This document shows, in pieces, positions 24,602-33,656 of a DNA stretch of 56,158 nucleotides (position 1 is its first letter; every line of letters begins with the position of its first letter). The DNA comes from Lachnospiraceae bacterium (GTDB taxonomy: Bacteria > Bacillota > Clostridia > Lachnospirales > Lachnospiraceae). A program made the position numbers and the translations under genes. The stretch spans positions 1 to 56,158 of the forward strand of contig JAEENL010000102.1 in NCBI GenBank assembly GCA_016283775.1, given 5' to 3'. The notes beneath the pieces are model-generated. The model saw only the letters and a list, made by a program, of their open reading frames with translations. It was not told the origin of the DNA and made no database searches.

Positions 24602-27451
24602 TTAGATCATGCTCCATGAGATCGCAGTATATGGCGCCGCAGAAAGATCGTTGTTTCCAAGGAACGCATAGTTTTCCTCAACGAGCGCGACACGTCCGTC
24701 AACGGTCCTCACCGCGTTTTCGTAACAGTATACGCCGTTTTCGTCATAAACTTTTTCTCCGCTTCCCCTTATTCCGGTATAGTACCCCGTAAAAGCATAT
24801 CCAAACTTTTCAGGAACGGTCACCGCTGCCGGAACGGTATTTCCGTAGTTTGAAACGATCTTTACGGCGCTGTCGTCCTTTACGCTTCCTCCTCTTTCGT
24901 CAAGGGCGATTTCGATCCTGCTGTCCCACTGCGCATACAGTGTCACGGTCTCGTGGAATTCATTTCCCAGATGCGTCGCGAACTCTGCAGACGGACAGTT
25001 TGCCGACTCTTCAGAGTTTATATACCATGCCCCGCTTCCGTCTCTTTCGGTGTTCCATCCGAGAAATGTGTATCCCGTCCTGTAAAATCCGTTTCTTTTT
25101 ACCTCCTGAGGCGTGGCATCGCTGTTCACAAAAGTATTTCTCGAAGTGGCGCCCACGGCTCTTGAAGTTACAGGCTGTCCGCTCACGTCTCTGTCATTTG
25201 CGTTATACAGGACATATCTCTCCCATTTTGCATACAGCGTATGATCCTTATCCGTCACAACGCGCGTGGTCGTGTTTACTGATACCTTTCCCGAACCGTC
25301 GCTGTACAGATTCCAGCCTCTGAACGTATGTCCTTCATATGCCGGTATAAATCCGAGCGTATCTCCGTATACTTTCCCGACCGTTGCCTTAAAAGGATTT
25401 GATCTTGTCCCGTCGGAAAATGCCTTGTTTGCAATACCGCCGTTCATATCAAGCGTGACATTTACAAAAGTTCCTTGTAAAAAGACGGGATATACAGTGA
25501 TATCATGCTCCGCTTCAACGATCATATCGGGAAGGATGAGTCCGTAAGCGTCCCCGGTGGTACTCCACCCCATAAAGACCGTGTCCTTATCCAAGGCTCC
25601 TTCTTTATCCTGTTTCAAAGGTTCGGGAAGTTCGGAATAGAACATGTCATACATGACCTTTTTTCGGGCTCTGTAAGCCATATTGCCTTTTCCCGGTACC
25701 GTTTCGTATTCAACCAGCGAATCATGCGCCCCGGTTATCATCACTGTACTGTCAAGAAACACCCCTTCCGGGCATACAAAAGTTACAGTGATCACTTTCG
25801 GTTCCCATCCGGCATGAATGACATAATCGTTTTTATCCTTGTGGATCAGCCGCCCGTCATACAGATGATCGTATCTCACTGTGACGCTCTCGTTCACTTC
25901 CATCCCGTAACCGTCATTACAAGGCCTCTCCTCCAAAAACCACCCTTCAAACATATATCCCGGCATCACAGGAGTAAAAAGCTTAGGAAACGGATCGTCA
26001 TACGCCGCATAAAACCATTTAGGCCCCAGTTCCGCATAGTCCGCGACAAGTACATGATCCGCCGGAATCTGCAGAATGTCGCACCCGGTCTTTATCAGTG
26101 TGTCGGACAATTTTCCGGTTTTCTCGTCTCTTATCCTCCACCCTGTAAAGATCATTCCGTTCAGTTCAGGTTCTTCCGAAAGATCATAGACATGCCCAAA
26201 TGTGAGCACCTTTTCAATGGTTTTTTCTCCACTTGTAAATCTTCCCGCCCCGGCATCAAAAATAACATGATATCTGTTTGCCTCGTAGACGCAGCACACT
26301 TCCAGATCGTGTGAAGGCATTTTAAGTGTTATCTCTTTTTTCTCGTTGCCCTCAGTTGACACAATGCTTCCTGTTCCGTCCGAAAAAGTCCACTCCGAAA
26401 CATGATACCCCTCAACGGGGTTTCCTTTGATCACGGTCTCTGTTCCCGCAAATATCTCTGCAACGGTGCCCTTACCTTCTATTTCGGGCTTACCCGCAAA
26501 ACTATTCCCGCTCTTTACCGAAAGAGTTCCGGAACCCTGTATGAACACACCTATCTTTACGGTCGCAGATCCTTTTACAGGGCGTTTCTTTGACCGGTCG
26601 AAGTAATACTCTCCATATGAGCACGTTAATTCCTGCCGTTCGTTCAGTTTTTCAAAAGAGTATCCTTCCACCGAAAGCATCACTTTTTCACTGTGTCCGT
26701 CAAGGTAATAGGCCGTGGCGCTCCTTACTATCTCAGGATCGGCGATATCGACTGTCTGTTCTGCCTCATCAGGTACCAGCGCAGTAACGGTCCTGTCGCA
26801 TACAGGCTTAGCCTCCCTGCCTTCTCCGTTGTCGTAATACATTGTCGATGTGCTTTTCCCGCATCCCGCGGAATAATACGCCGCCTTGCTGTAAGTCCTT
26901 AAATGCGGTGTGTTAAGTTCAGGATATTCTGTCCCCAGACCGCACATTGTGCAATGGTAATAATACTCAAATTCTCCGTACAATATGGCTGTTGCACCAC
27001 ACCTTGTGCATTCTCCCGTCCACACTTCCGTATATCCCCTATCGCGATAGATGGTATCCGTTTTTCTGGTATGAGTGATCCCCACACCCCCATATGACAG
27101 ATATTCAATATTGTCGATACAGTCACAGCTGTAGGAAGTATGATAATGCCCGGGTGTGACGCCCCGCTGTTCCAGTTTTCCTCCGCATATCTCAGTATAT
27201 GAATATCCGGGATTGTAGACCGTAAAACAGCCTCCCCTTTTACTCTGAGTGGTTGCGGTCACGGTCTTTCCTTTTGCGTCGGTATGCTTATGGAAAGCCG
27301 TACCGTATTCGTAACAAGCCTCCGTATGCTTACCGTTACAGCACGCAGGCGTATCTGCTCTTGCTTCTGTCCGATCGGTACAAAGGACAAATACTGCAGC
27401 GATCAGCACTGCAAAAAGCACCCCCGCGCTTCTTTTACCCCCATGTCTCAT
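24602..27451 (-). CDS. Large secreted protein with Cys-rich head and InlB-type B repeats
   Basis: 949 residues ending at an in-frame TAA. It has a signal peptide (RSAGVLFAVLIAAVFVL) followed by a Cys- and aromatic-rich head of about 220 residues containing CTRCG, CTMCG and several other cysteines. Then come InlB-type (Listeria-Bacteroides) B repeats with the usual GYTFLGWNTERDGSG and LYAKW/LYAQW pattern, at least four to five copies. No LPxTG or C-terminal anchor is seen before the stop. Such modules act in adhesion in other bacteria. It starts 16 bases after its paralog with a GGGGG site, in the Tad-like operon, so I infer it is exported or displayed with that apparatus. The frame continues after the TAA. 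Confidence 0.82.
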   Translation of the reverse strand: MRHGGKRSAGVLFAVLIAAVFVLCTDRTEARADTPACCNGKHTEACYEYGTAFHKHTDAKGKTVTATTQSKRGGCFTVYNPGYSYTEICGGKLEQRGVTPGHYHTSYSCDCIDNIEYLSYGGVGITHTRKTDTIYRDRGYTEVWTGECTRCGATAILYGEFEYYYHCTMCGLGTEYPELNTPHLRTYSKAAYYSAGCGKSTSTMYYDNGEGREAKPVCDRTVTALVPDEAEQTVDIADPEIVRSATAYYLDGHSEKVMLSVEGYSFEKLNERQELTCSYGEYYFDRSKKRPVKGSATVKIGVFIQGSGTLSVKSGNSFAGKPEIEGKGTVAEIFAGTETVIKGNPVEGYHVSEWTFSDGTGSIVSTEGNEKKEITLKMPSHDLEVCCVYEANRYHVIFDAGAGRFTSGEKTIEKVLTFGHVYDLSEEPELNGMIFTGWRIRDEKTGKLSDTLIKTGCDILQIPADHVLVADYAELGPKWFYAAYDDPFPKLFTPVMPGYMFEGWFLEERPCNDGYGMEVNESVTVRYDHLYDGRLIHKDKNDYVIHAGWEPKVITVTFVCPEGVFLDSTVMITGAHDSLVEYETVPGKGNMAYRARKKVMYDMFYSELPEPLKQDKEGALDKDTVFMGWSTTGDAYGLILPDMIVEAEHDITVYPVFLQGTFVNVTLDMNGGIANKAFSDGTRSNPFKATVGKVYGDTLGFIPAYEGHTFRGWNLYSDGSGKVSVNTTTRVVTDKDHTLYAKWERYVLYNANDRDVSGQPVTSRAVGATSRNTFVNSDATPQEVKRNGFYRTGYTFLGWNTERDGSGAWYINSEESANCPSAEFATHLGNEFHETVTLYAQWDSRIEIALDERGGSVKDDSAVKIVSNYGNTVPAAVTVPEKFGYAFTGYYTGIRGSGEKVYDENGVYCYENAVRTVDGRVALVEENYAFLGNNDLSAAPYTAISWSMI

Positions 27452-27467
27452 AGATTCCCCCAATAGA

Positions 27468-29666
27468 TCAATACATAACAAGCTCCGGATCGAATCTGGA
27501 CGTATATTTCGTGTCCTCGATGTCGTTCTCCGGGTCACTGTCCCCTTCATTGTTATGGTCATAGATCACTCTTATGATGAGTTTTATCCATTTTGCGTAA
27601 AGGATCTCGTCTGTTGCTCTGTCCACCAGAGTTGAGCCCGTTATCCTCTCCTCCGTGCCCTTGTCTTTCCTGAACCATCCTCCGAACACATAGCCTTCTC
27701 TTTCCGGCGTGGGAAAAGCAGGGTAATTGTCGCCATATCTGACTCTGAAAAAGTCTTTTTTTCCATCCCACTCATAGTCAAGCACCACCTCATGCTCCAT
27801 TGCTTCAAACATGGCGTAGATATGCGTATCTGTGCAAAACGCCGACACGGTATCTTTGTCTATGGTCTCTCCTTTACCGCCTATATCCGAATTCCAGCCT
27901 TTAAATCTGTGCCCGGTCTTTTCAGGCCCGGGAAATATATCACCGATCTTTTTCCCGTATATCACTTCCGCAGGCTCCCACTCTTCATACGTACCGTCAA
28001 AAAAGAGCCTGACCTTAAGGGGTTCCCATAAAGCACAAAGCGTATGATCGCAGTCGATATCACAGATCGTGTCTTTATTAACGTTCCTTACGTCTTTCCC
28101 ATCTTTTCCCTGTATGCTCCACCCCAGAAAGACATATCCCGTTCTCACAGGCTCCGGAAGCATTCCGTATGGCGAGCCGAACTCAACATCAATCTCATCC
28201 GGATATACCGCCTTATCCGTGTCTTCTTCGGTGACCGCATTGTTAATGTCAGTCCCGTACTCAAGTCTCACCTTGTACGTTTCCGCCTGCCACACTGCAT
28301 AAAGCTTGTGATTTTCCGGAATGGTACACCTGTCTCCGTTAACGACATAGTTCCCCCAGAAGCCGTTTCCCGAAGCCATTTCTCGAAGCGACCAGTTGAT
28401 GAAGCTGTATCCTCTTGCCGAGGGAAGCGGCAGGTCATACTCGTCACCCGAGCGGATCACGGCACAATCTGTCCCGAGGACATATGTGGTATAGGAATAA
28501 GGATCGGAATAGACATTTACCGTCTGACCGCCTGTCAGGCCATCACCGAAGGGCCCTTTTTCCAGTTCGTCCGGGAAAGCAAGAAAGTCGGCATTATAGT
28601 CATATTCCACTATATATTCGTCCGGTGACCAGACGGCATAGAGCACCAGAAATCTGTCCATTCCGTTTGATGCTTCAATGTTCACCGTGTCGCCCGGTCT
28701 GTATCTCCGTCCGTTTCCGTCTCTCGTATCGGACCAGTAGCCTGCATCGTGGTAACCTCTTTTGTAAAAACCGTTTGCCGAGACAGTAAATGTCCCGCCG
28801 AAACGCACAATGCTGTTCCATGTGCTTCCGCCGTCGGCTCCGTTCCCGTTGTAGATAATGCCTGCCTGCGGGACCGGAGTGTGTGTGGCCGTAGGCATGG
28901 CTGTGGGTATGACCACAGTGGGGGTCGGAGTTCGCTCCGCTGTATTTCCGGGGACACGTGTGGGAGTAGGCAGAGGTTTTTCCGTGTACAGGGCTCTGGT
29001 TGGCGTGAGTACCGGCATATAATCAGTTACGCCGTCTATCCTGTAGAGTGCCGTCTTTTTCACAACACCCGGGTCTCCCCATGAAATGTCGTTCAAAAAA
29101 GCATCCAGTTCCTCGATCGTCTTTTGGTCATCCGGATATTTAAGAGAAACCTCATATCCCGCATATGTCCTTCCGCTGTCAGCATCTCCCGTCCCGGCAT
29201 CATATGCGCGTATCGTATTGTACGAGCTTGCATGAAGAGAGGTTGCTCCGGAGCCGTAAAGATTTTTCACCTCGCGCCCGTATCCCAGATAGACCAGCGT
29301 ATCTATGATGTCATTTATCTCTACGGAATCTGTTGCCGCGGGATCGTTATATTTAAATCCCGATATCGTATCAGCGGAATTGAAGTTCTTTCCAGTCGCT
29401 TCTGCTATATCCGTCAGAGACACATCCAGACTTTCGTCAAGCCCATCTATATAGAAATACGTATCTGTCTCATATTTTATCGTTGCATCGGGATCATAGG
29501 TGCTGTAGTTTTCTCTTGTTTTTCCTTCTTTGTCTGTAAGGACTCCCGTTCCGCTCTCCCCGATAACCCTGGTATCCGTACCAAGCGTGATATTCGGAAC
29601 TTCCCCCAACATAAGGCACACCGTTACTACAAAACAGATGATCCCTTTATACCATTTGCTGTTCAT
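27468..29666 (-). CDS. Secreted B-repeat protein with Pro/Thr linker
   Basis: A 732-residue exported protein. It has a signal peptide (ICFVVTVCLMLG), an N-terminal region of no recognised family (about 30-225), and a Thr/Pro-rich linker (PTPTRVPGNTAERTPTPTV, about 235-270). At least five InlB-type B repeats follow, ending in LYAVW, LYAVW, LCALW, IYAMF and LYAKW. There is no sorting motif or C-terminal membrane segment. The ATG has an AAGGGGG site 37 bases after the TadE-like gene. The B-repeat unit is a ubiquitin-like fold known from internalin B. The operon context suggests surface display or secretion through the Tad-like machine, which is inference. Confidence 0.85.
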   Translation of the reverse strand: MNSKWYKGIICFVVTVCLMLGEVPNITLGTDTRVIGESGTGVLTDKEGKTRENYSTYDPDATIKYETDTYFYIDGLDESLDVSLTDIAEATGKNFNSADTISGFKYNDPAATDSVEINDIIDTLVYLGYGREVKNLYGSGATSLHASSYNTIRAYDAGTGDADSGRTYAGYEVSLKYPDDQKTIEELDAFLNDISWGDPGVVKKTALYRIDGVTDYMPVLTPTRALYTEKPLPTPTRVPGNTAERTPTPTVVIPTAMPTATHTPVPQAGIIYNGNGADGGSTWNSIVRFGGTFTVSANGFYKRGYHDAGYWSDTRDGNGRRYRPGDTVNIEASNGMDRFLVLYAVWSPDEYIVEYDYNADFLAFPDELEKGPFGDGLTGGQTVNVYSDPYSYTTYVLGTDCAVIRSGDEYDLPLPSARGYSFINWSLREMASGNGFWGNYVVNGDRCTIPENHKLYAVWQAETYKVRLEYGTDINNAVTEEDTDKAVYPDEIDVEFGSPYGMLPEPVRTGYVFLGWSIQGKDGKDVRNVNKDTICDIDCDHTLCALWEPLKVRLFFDGTYEEWEPAEVIYGKKIGDIFPGPEKTGHRFKGWNSDIGGKGETIDKDTVSAFCTDTHIYAMFEAMEHEVVLDYEWDGKKDFFRVRYGDNYPAFPTPEREGYVFGGWFRKDKGTEERITGSTLVDRATDEILYAKWIKLIIRVIYDHNNEGDSDPENDIEDTKYTSRFDPELVMY

Positions 29667-29703
29667 GTTCCCCCTTTTCTGCGATTCAAAAAGTCTCTCA
29701 GGT

Positions 29704-30162
29704 TCACTGCTCCTGCCTTACGGAAACTGCGGCGTTTCTTGATATGACAAAGATCCTGTTTCCGGCTTTTATGCATATGTCCTCAAGAGAAATATAAATC
29801 TCAAGCGAATCCTCGTCCTTGATGTTTTTCAGGTCCGCAGGCTCTGTCATATGCCCGTTTATGGAATAGGTTATTCGTTCTACGCATGTAGAATTTCCGA
29901 CTATGTCTGTCATTTCGGTCTGTCCCAGCGCCAGTGAAAAAGCATAATTGAATGTTTCCTTCACAAGCGTGTCCGCGCCTTTCTCATACACATGGTCTCT
30001 CAGCGCTTTCGCAGCGCACTCTGTCCCATACCGGAAAGCCGTGTCGATCTTTTCCTTCTGCCTCATTGCTTCATCCAGACACCTGCGCTCATAAGAAAGA
30101 CCTGTAACGGAACACATGAACACAAAGAAAAATATGATGAGAAGATGTCCGCGCCTTATCAA
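29704..30162 (-). CDS. TadE-like single-span membrane protein
   Basis: 152 residues with one N-terminal hydrophobic segment (LLIIFFFVFMCSVTGL) and a mixed extracytoplasmic part. That topology fits TadE/minor-pilin-type proteins, but I cannot match it to a named family. The start is a TTG at 30162 that overlaps the stop of the 47-residue gene (TTGA), with GGGGGA 6 bases away. It lies between small pilin-like proteins and the two B-repeat proteins in the same operon. Confidence 0.65.
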   Translation of the reverse strand: MIRRGHLLIIFFFVFMCSVTGLSYERRCLDEAMRQKEKIDTAFRYGTECAAKALRDHVYEKGADTLVKETFNYAFSLALGQTEMTDIVGNSTCVERITYSINGHMTEPADLKNIKDEDSLEIYISLEDICIKAGNRIFVISRNAAVSVRQEQ

Positions 30163-30302
30163 TCCTTATCCCCCAAAATATCGTTTGTATCGCAGAAATT
30201 GCTGTATTCTTCTTTAAGTATCCCGGTCTCAAGTTTCACAAAAAGAATGGTCCCGAAAAAAATCACCACACAGAAGAACAGTTTCCCGAGCACTCTATTC
30301 AT
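30159..30302 (-). CDS. 47-residue membrane protein in the Tad-like operon
   Basis: A short gene with one membrane segment at residues 6-24 (GKLFFCVVIFFGTILFV) and a short polar tail ending NDILGDKD. The ATG at 30302 overlaps the end of the 124-residue gene, and its TGA stop overlaps the TTG start of the TadE-like gene, so it is tightly coupled on both sides. No family recognised. Its position and size fit a small accessory pilin or a chaperone for the export machine; that is inference. Confidence 0.65.
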   Translation of the reverse strand: MNRVLGKLFFCVVIFFGTILFVKLETGILKEEYSNFCDTNDILGDKD

Positions 30303-30669
30303 CAACCAACACCGCCATTCCTTCTTTTATCGTGACGTAACCGTTTTTTGACAGTTCCTCCCGGATCTCATCATCTGTCATGATATAAAAGTGATCTGAA
30401 AGTATACTGCCTTTTTCAGCCTCAAGATGTATCACAAAGACCTTTGCCTCTTTGTCATTCGAGATGACCGCATAAGCTTTTTTCAGTCTTATATAATCCT
30501 CCGTCCTGATCCTGCCTTCCTCTCTTACTGCTTCAAGAAAATCATTTTCCGCTCTCTTCAATGCTCTTTTTTCGGCATATCCGTTCCCTGTCAGTTTAAG
30601 CGATACGGGAATGACGATAAGTATCAGTACTCCGAACAGAAACATCATAAAATCTTCCGCCACGTGCAT
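30295..30669 (-). CDS. 124-residue pilin-like membrane protein
   Basis: One N-terminal hydrophobic helix (MMFLFGVLILIVIPVSL), then a 100-residue soluble domain with AVREEGRIRTEDYIRLKKAY. The layout (short N-terminal tail, helix, and the F-x-x-x-V-R-E-x-G-x-I pattern) resembles the pilin-like components of Gram-positive Tad loci, without an obvious prepilin cleavage site. The ATG has an AAAGGA site. It overlaps the next small gene by 8 bases. Confidence 0.65.
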   Translation of the reverse strand: MHVAEDFMMFLFGVLILIVIPVSLKLTGNGYAEKRALKRAENDFLEAVREEGRIRTEDYIRLKKAYAVISNDKEAKVFVIHLEAEKGSILSDHFYIMTDDEIREELSKNGYVTIKEGMAVLVDE

Positions 30670-30692
30670 TTTTCAGATTCCTTTCATGCCTT

Positions 30693-30824
30693 TCAGACAA
30701 TGAACATCGCCATCATTTTCTCATATACTGCCATGAACTCATGCGTTGCAGTAAGAAGAAAGATCACGGCAGCTGTAAACAGTATGAGGTCAAATACCCC
30801 GTCAAGTTCTTCAAAATGCCTCAC
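30693..30824 (-). CDS. 43-residue membrane peptide in the Tad-like operon
   Basis: A GTG start at 30824 with AGGAG 6 bases upstream; that site spans the stop of the preceding gene. The product is a single hydrophobic helix (FDLILFTAAVIFLL) with acidic residues before it and MAVYEKMM after it. It is in the size range of the smallest Flp-type pilins but has no prepilin peptidase motif. No family recognised. Coding is supported by start, ribosome binding site and fit between neighbours, not by homology. Confidence 0.6.
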   Translation of the reverse strand: MRHFEELDGVFDLILFTAAVIFLLTATHEFMAVYEKMMAMFIV

Positions 30825-30827
30825 ATC

Positions 30828-31283
30828 TTACTCCTGCGTAAAAGTGAGCGACGCAATGCACCCGTTCTCATCTCTCTTCAGCTCGCAGGAAAAACTTGCC
30901 ATGGGATTGATGTAATGCTCCGACTCTGTTTTGTCGTTTATGAGTTTTCGCGAATCGCTGTTGTATGTATATTTAACGCCCTCGCTGCTGTCCGAACCCG
31001 CATTGTTTTTAAGATATGCACCGTTTTTCACATAGATGCTGATGCTGTCATCGTCAAGTCCTTTTATCAGACGCGCGACCTCGGATCCCGAAGCCGTGCT
31101 TCCCGTACTCTCATACAAAGCGTACTCGATGTCGGAATACTGGCTCACAAGTGAATCATACTGCGCATTTGTATTCGAAATTGATGTCTTTGATTTGTTA
31201 AAGATCGTCATGCCGATCGCGATAAAACCTACCGTAAGGATGATGCCCACTGAAAATAATAAGATCCTTTTTGCTGTTTCCAT
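30828..31283 (-). CDS. Pilin-like protein, paralog 2
   Basis: 151 residues. The N-terminal membrane helix (ILLFSVGIILTVGFIAIGM) is followed by a soluble domain. It shares with the next gene upstream the block A/VSGS-x-V/I-x-x-x-I/V-K and a C-terminal HYINPMASF...RDENG motif (YYINPLKKY...KDENA in the partner), so the two are duplicates. The ATG at 31283 has GGAGG 9 bases upstream and lies 4 bases after the partner's stop. They probably form the filament or pseudopilus of the Tad-like machine. No classic Gly-type prepilin site is present. Confidence 0.72.
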   Translation of the reverse strand: METAKRILLFSVGIILTVGFIAIGMTIFNKSKTSISNTNAQYDSLVSQYSDIEYALYESTGSTASGSEVARLIKGLDDDSISIYVKNGAYLKNNAGSDSSEGVKYTYNSDSRKLINDKTESEHYINPMASFSCELKRDENGCIASLTFTQE

Positions 31284-31287
31284 AAAT

Positions 31288-31725
31288 TTATTCCTCCGTT
31301 TGTCTGATAACCACACTTTCAAGTGCGGCGTTTTCGTCTTTTACCACAGTTACCGTGTATTTCTTTAATGGGTTTATGTAGTACACTGAGCCTGTATCCC
31401 TTAAGGCCTGCCACCCCGGCGCCTCGGAAAGCTCATATGTGAACCCTTCTCCGGATGCGGGATTGCTCACTGTGAGCAATATCTCCGCGTCATATTCGCT
31501 ATTCAGTTGTTTAACATAAGTGATTATCCTGCTTCCCGAGACTTCAAGCCCTTCATACTTGTTCAGTTCATACTCGGAAAACTCCTCCAACCTTTTTTGC
31601 CCACTCTCCGACAGAGCATGCCCCATTCTGTCCGCGTTCCTGAATATCTGAAACCCGGTTATCGCAAGAGCGACTGTAAGGATAAGCCCTGCCGCGAGCA
31701 AAATAAATTCCTTTACTACATTCAT
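31288..31725 (-). CDS. Pilin-like protein, paralog 1
   Basis: 145 residues with one membrane helix (FILLAAGLILTVALAITGF), then an extracytoplasmic domain containing EVSGSRIITYVKQLN and the C-terminal YINPLKKYTVTVVKDENA. It is a paralog of the next gene. The ATG follows a GGGGGAAGAG site. It comes straight after the fused TadB/TadC-like gene, the place where Flp/TadE-type genes sit in known tad clusters, which supports a pilin or pseudopilin role. Confidence 0.72.
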   Translation of the reverse strand: MNVVKEFILLAAGLILTVALAITGFQIFRNADRMGHALSESGQKRLEEFSEYELNKYEGLEVSGSRIITYVKQLNSEYDAEILLTVSNPASGEGFTYELSEAPGWQALRDTGSVYYINPLKKYTVTVVKDENAALESVVIRQTEE

Positions 31726-31754
31726 CTCTTCCCCCGAAGATCCTTACGATCCTT

Positions 31755-33656
31755 TCAGAAAAGTCCCGAACTCTCCATGCTCTCGAACAGACTCCCCAGC
31801 TCATCAAGTGATGTTTTTACGAACGGTGCCACAAAATACCCGAAAATAAGAAGGCATCCGGGGATCCATGAGATTATGTCCAGTACTTCCTTTTTTCTTT
31901 CCCGGTTTATCGTCCTGTCCAGTTCGTCCATTTTTTCGAGGCATTCCCTGTTGCCCTTGGCATCGGAAAAAGCGTCCTTTATACCCACATCGTCGATAGC
32001 GAGGAACCCGTCTGCTATCTCCTGAAAATCGCTGCATTTTCTCACTCCGTCTTCCTTAAGCTTTCTTAATGCCTCCATGGGTCCCGACGAATAAGAGTTT
32101 ATGCATGTTCTGATCTCCGCCCTGAACACATCCGAGAAAAGCTCAAGATCTGTGAGGAGATTCACCACACTCAGCGTCCTGAAGGTCCGTTCCATGATTA
32201 TCACATTCTGAAATCTTTTGATCTCATCGACAGCCTTTTTCCGCCTTAGCCCTATGTCGATCTCAAGCCTTATGATTGGTATCATCCCAGAGACGACAGC
32301 GATAAAAATGAGGAATAGGTATTCATACCAGTGTATGTAACATTCGGAAAGCGCATGCATTTTCCGCTCTATTTCTTTTAACGCCGTATCCTCGAAATTC
32401 CTCGCCGTTCCCATATATGACCGATATACCGAAAGCGCTTTTTTCTCAGCATCTCTGCCTTTCACGCTTCCGTTCTCCGTAAGTGTTTTTACTGTTTCAA
32501 GTATCGCATTTGAGACTTTCTTCTTGATCCGTTCGTTTGCAAGGACCGCCACTCTGTCAATATCGTTCACTTTGGTGAGCATCTCCGTCCTCTCGGCATT
32601 TTTTCTTACAGCGGTAAATATCACTCCGGACAGGAGCACCACCAGAAAATATGCCGCCATTCTCAAAACGACCTTCGAAACGCTCATCCTCCGGCCCGAA
32701 TCACCGATCTTTTTTCTGATGAAGCTGTATGCCTTTCCGTCATTTTCCTCCATCCTTCCCGTGAGCCTTGAGGCATATCTTCCCACTCCCGTATCCTTAA
32801 GCTTCACTTCTCCTTTGATCCAGCCGAACCTTTCCTCGTCCTCTCCGCTGTTGTCTGAAAGAATGTCAAAAATGAGATATGCCGAAAAGAACACAAGCGC
32901 TATAATGATGTTTCCGGTGCCAACGTAATAGGATGACAGTTCAGGCGCCAGTGCCAGCCCGGTCTTTTTTACTATCGCTATCGAAAAGACCGGGAACAGC
33001 GCGACGAAAAGGTACCCTGAAAACATATATCTTCTTTTCCTGCAGGAATATATCTCATTGATAAGTTCAAGCCTCAGCAGTTCGATGTTGTCGGCAAATG
33101 CGGAGGTCCCTTCGGGAGTCCTCTCATCACCGTTTTCCGAGGTCTCGTAAGCCTGTATCAGGAACAGTTTCAGAAATTTGTTTTTGTTCCTGTTTGCTAT
33201 ATATTGCCTTACAGCTTCTCTTCTGTCATCGGTCAGCAATATCCCGCACAGTTCCGAGGCGTTCCTCCGTATCTCTTCACTCTGCTCGCAAGCTGCTTCA
33301 TACAGTGCGTTCGGAATGCTTCCTGAATAGATGAATTTCCTTTTCACGGCGGAATAGTAGCCCATAAGGTCATGCAGAAGACGTCCTCTCTTCTTTTCCA
33401 CAAGTGCCGAGGGGATGCCCGAAAACATCATATAGACTATAAAACACGCACAGATACAGGAATAGACGGATATCCTGTTTTCCAGAAAGAAATTCATCGT
33501 TATAATGCCGAGGACAGCGGCGCCTGTGAGGAGCGATGTCGTCTTTATGCAGTCCGCCGTCAGTTTTTCGGCCGTTTTTGCAGGGTACGGGCAAATGCTC
33601 AGAAACTTTTCCCGTATGCTGTCATGAAGCCTTGTAAAGACATTGAATACTGCCAT
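31755..33656 (-). CDS. Fused TadB/TadC-like inner-membrane platform protein
   Basis: 633 residues with about seven membrane segments in two groups: an N-terminal pair (TTSLLTGAAVLGIITM, CICACFIVYMMF), a central group (YLFVALFPVFSIAIV, IIIALVFFSAYLIF, AAYFLVVLLSGVIF), then YEYLFLIFIAVVSGMI and a final one near the end (PGCLLIFGYFVAPFV). Cytoplasmic loops are long and basic, as in type II secretion F-domain proteins. In Tad systems TadB and TadC form the platform on the CpaF ATPase; this gene has the length of both joined. The start ATG abuts a GGAGG site, so a slightly different start is possible. It overlaps the ATPase gene by 35 bases. Confidence 0.78.
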   Translation of the reverse strand: MAVFNVFTRLHDSIREKFLSICPYPAKTAEKLTADCIKTTSLLTGAAVLGIITMNFFLENRISVYSCICACFIVYMMFSGIPSALVEKKRGRLLHDLMGYYSAVKRKFIYSGSIPNALYEAACEQSEEIRRNASELCGILLTDDRREAVRQYIANRNKNKFLKLFLIQAYETSENGDERTPEGTSAFADNIELLRLELINEIYSCRKRRYMFSGYLFVALFPVFSIAIVKKTGLALAPELSSYYVGTGNIIIALVFFSAYLIFDILSDNSGEDEERFGWIKGEVKLKDTGVGRYASRLTGRMEENDGKAYSFIRKKIGDSGRRMSVSKVVLRMAAYFLVVLLSGVIFTAVRKNAERTEMLTKVNDIDRVAVLANERIKKKVSNAILETVKTLTENGSVKGRDAEKKALSVYRSYMGTARNFEDTALKEIERKMHALSECYIHWYEYLFLIFIAVVSGMIPIIRLEIDIGLRRKKAVDEIKRFQNVIIMERTFRTLSVVNLLTDLELFSDVFRAEIRTCINSYSSGPMEALRKLKEDGVRKCSDFQEIADGFLAIDDVGIKDAFSDAKGNRECLEKMDELDRTINRERKKEVLDIISWIPGCLLIFGYFVAPFVKTSLDELGSLFESMESSGLF

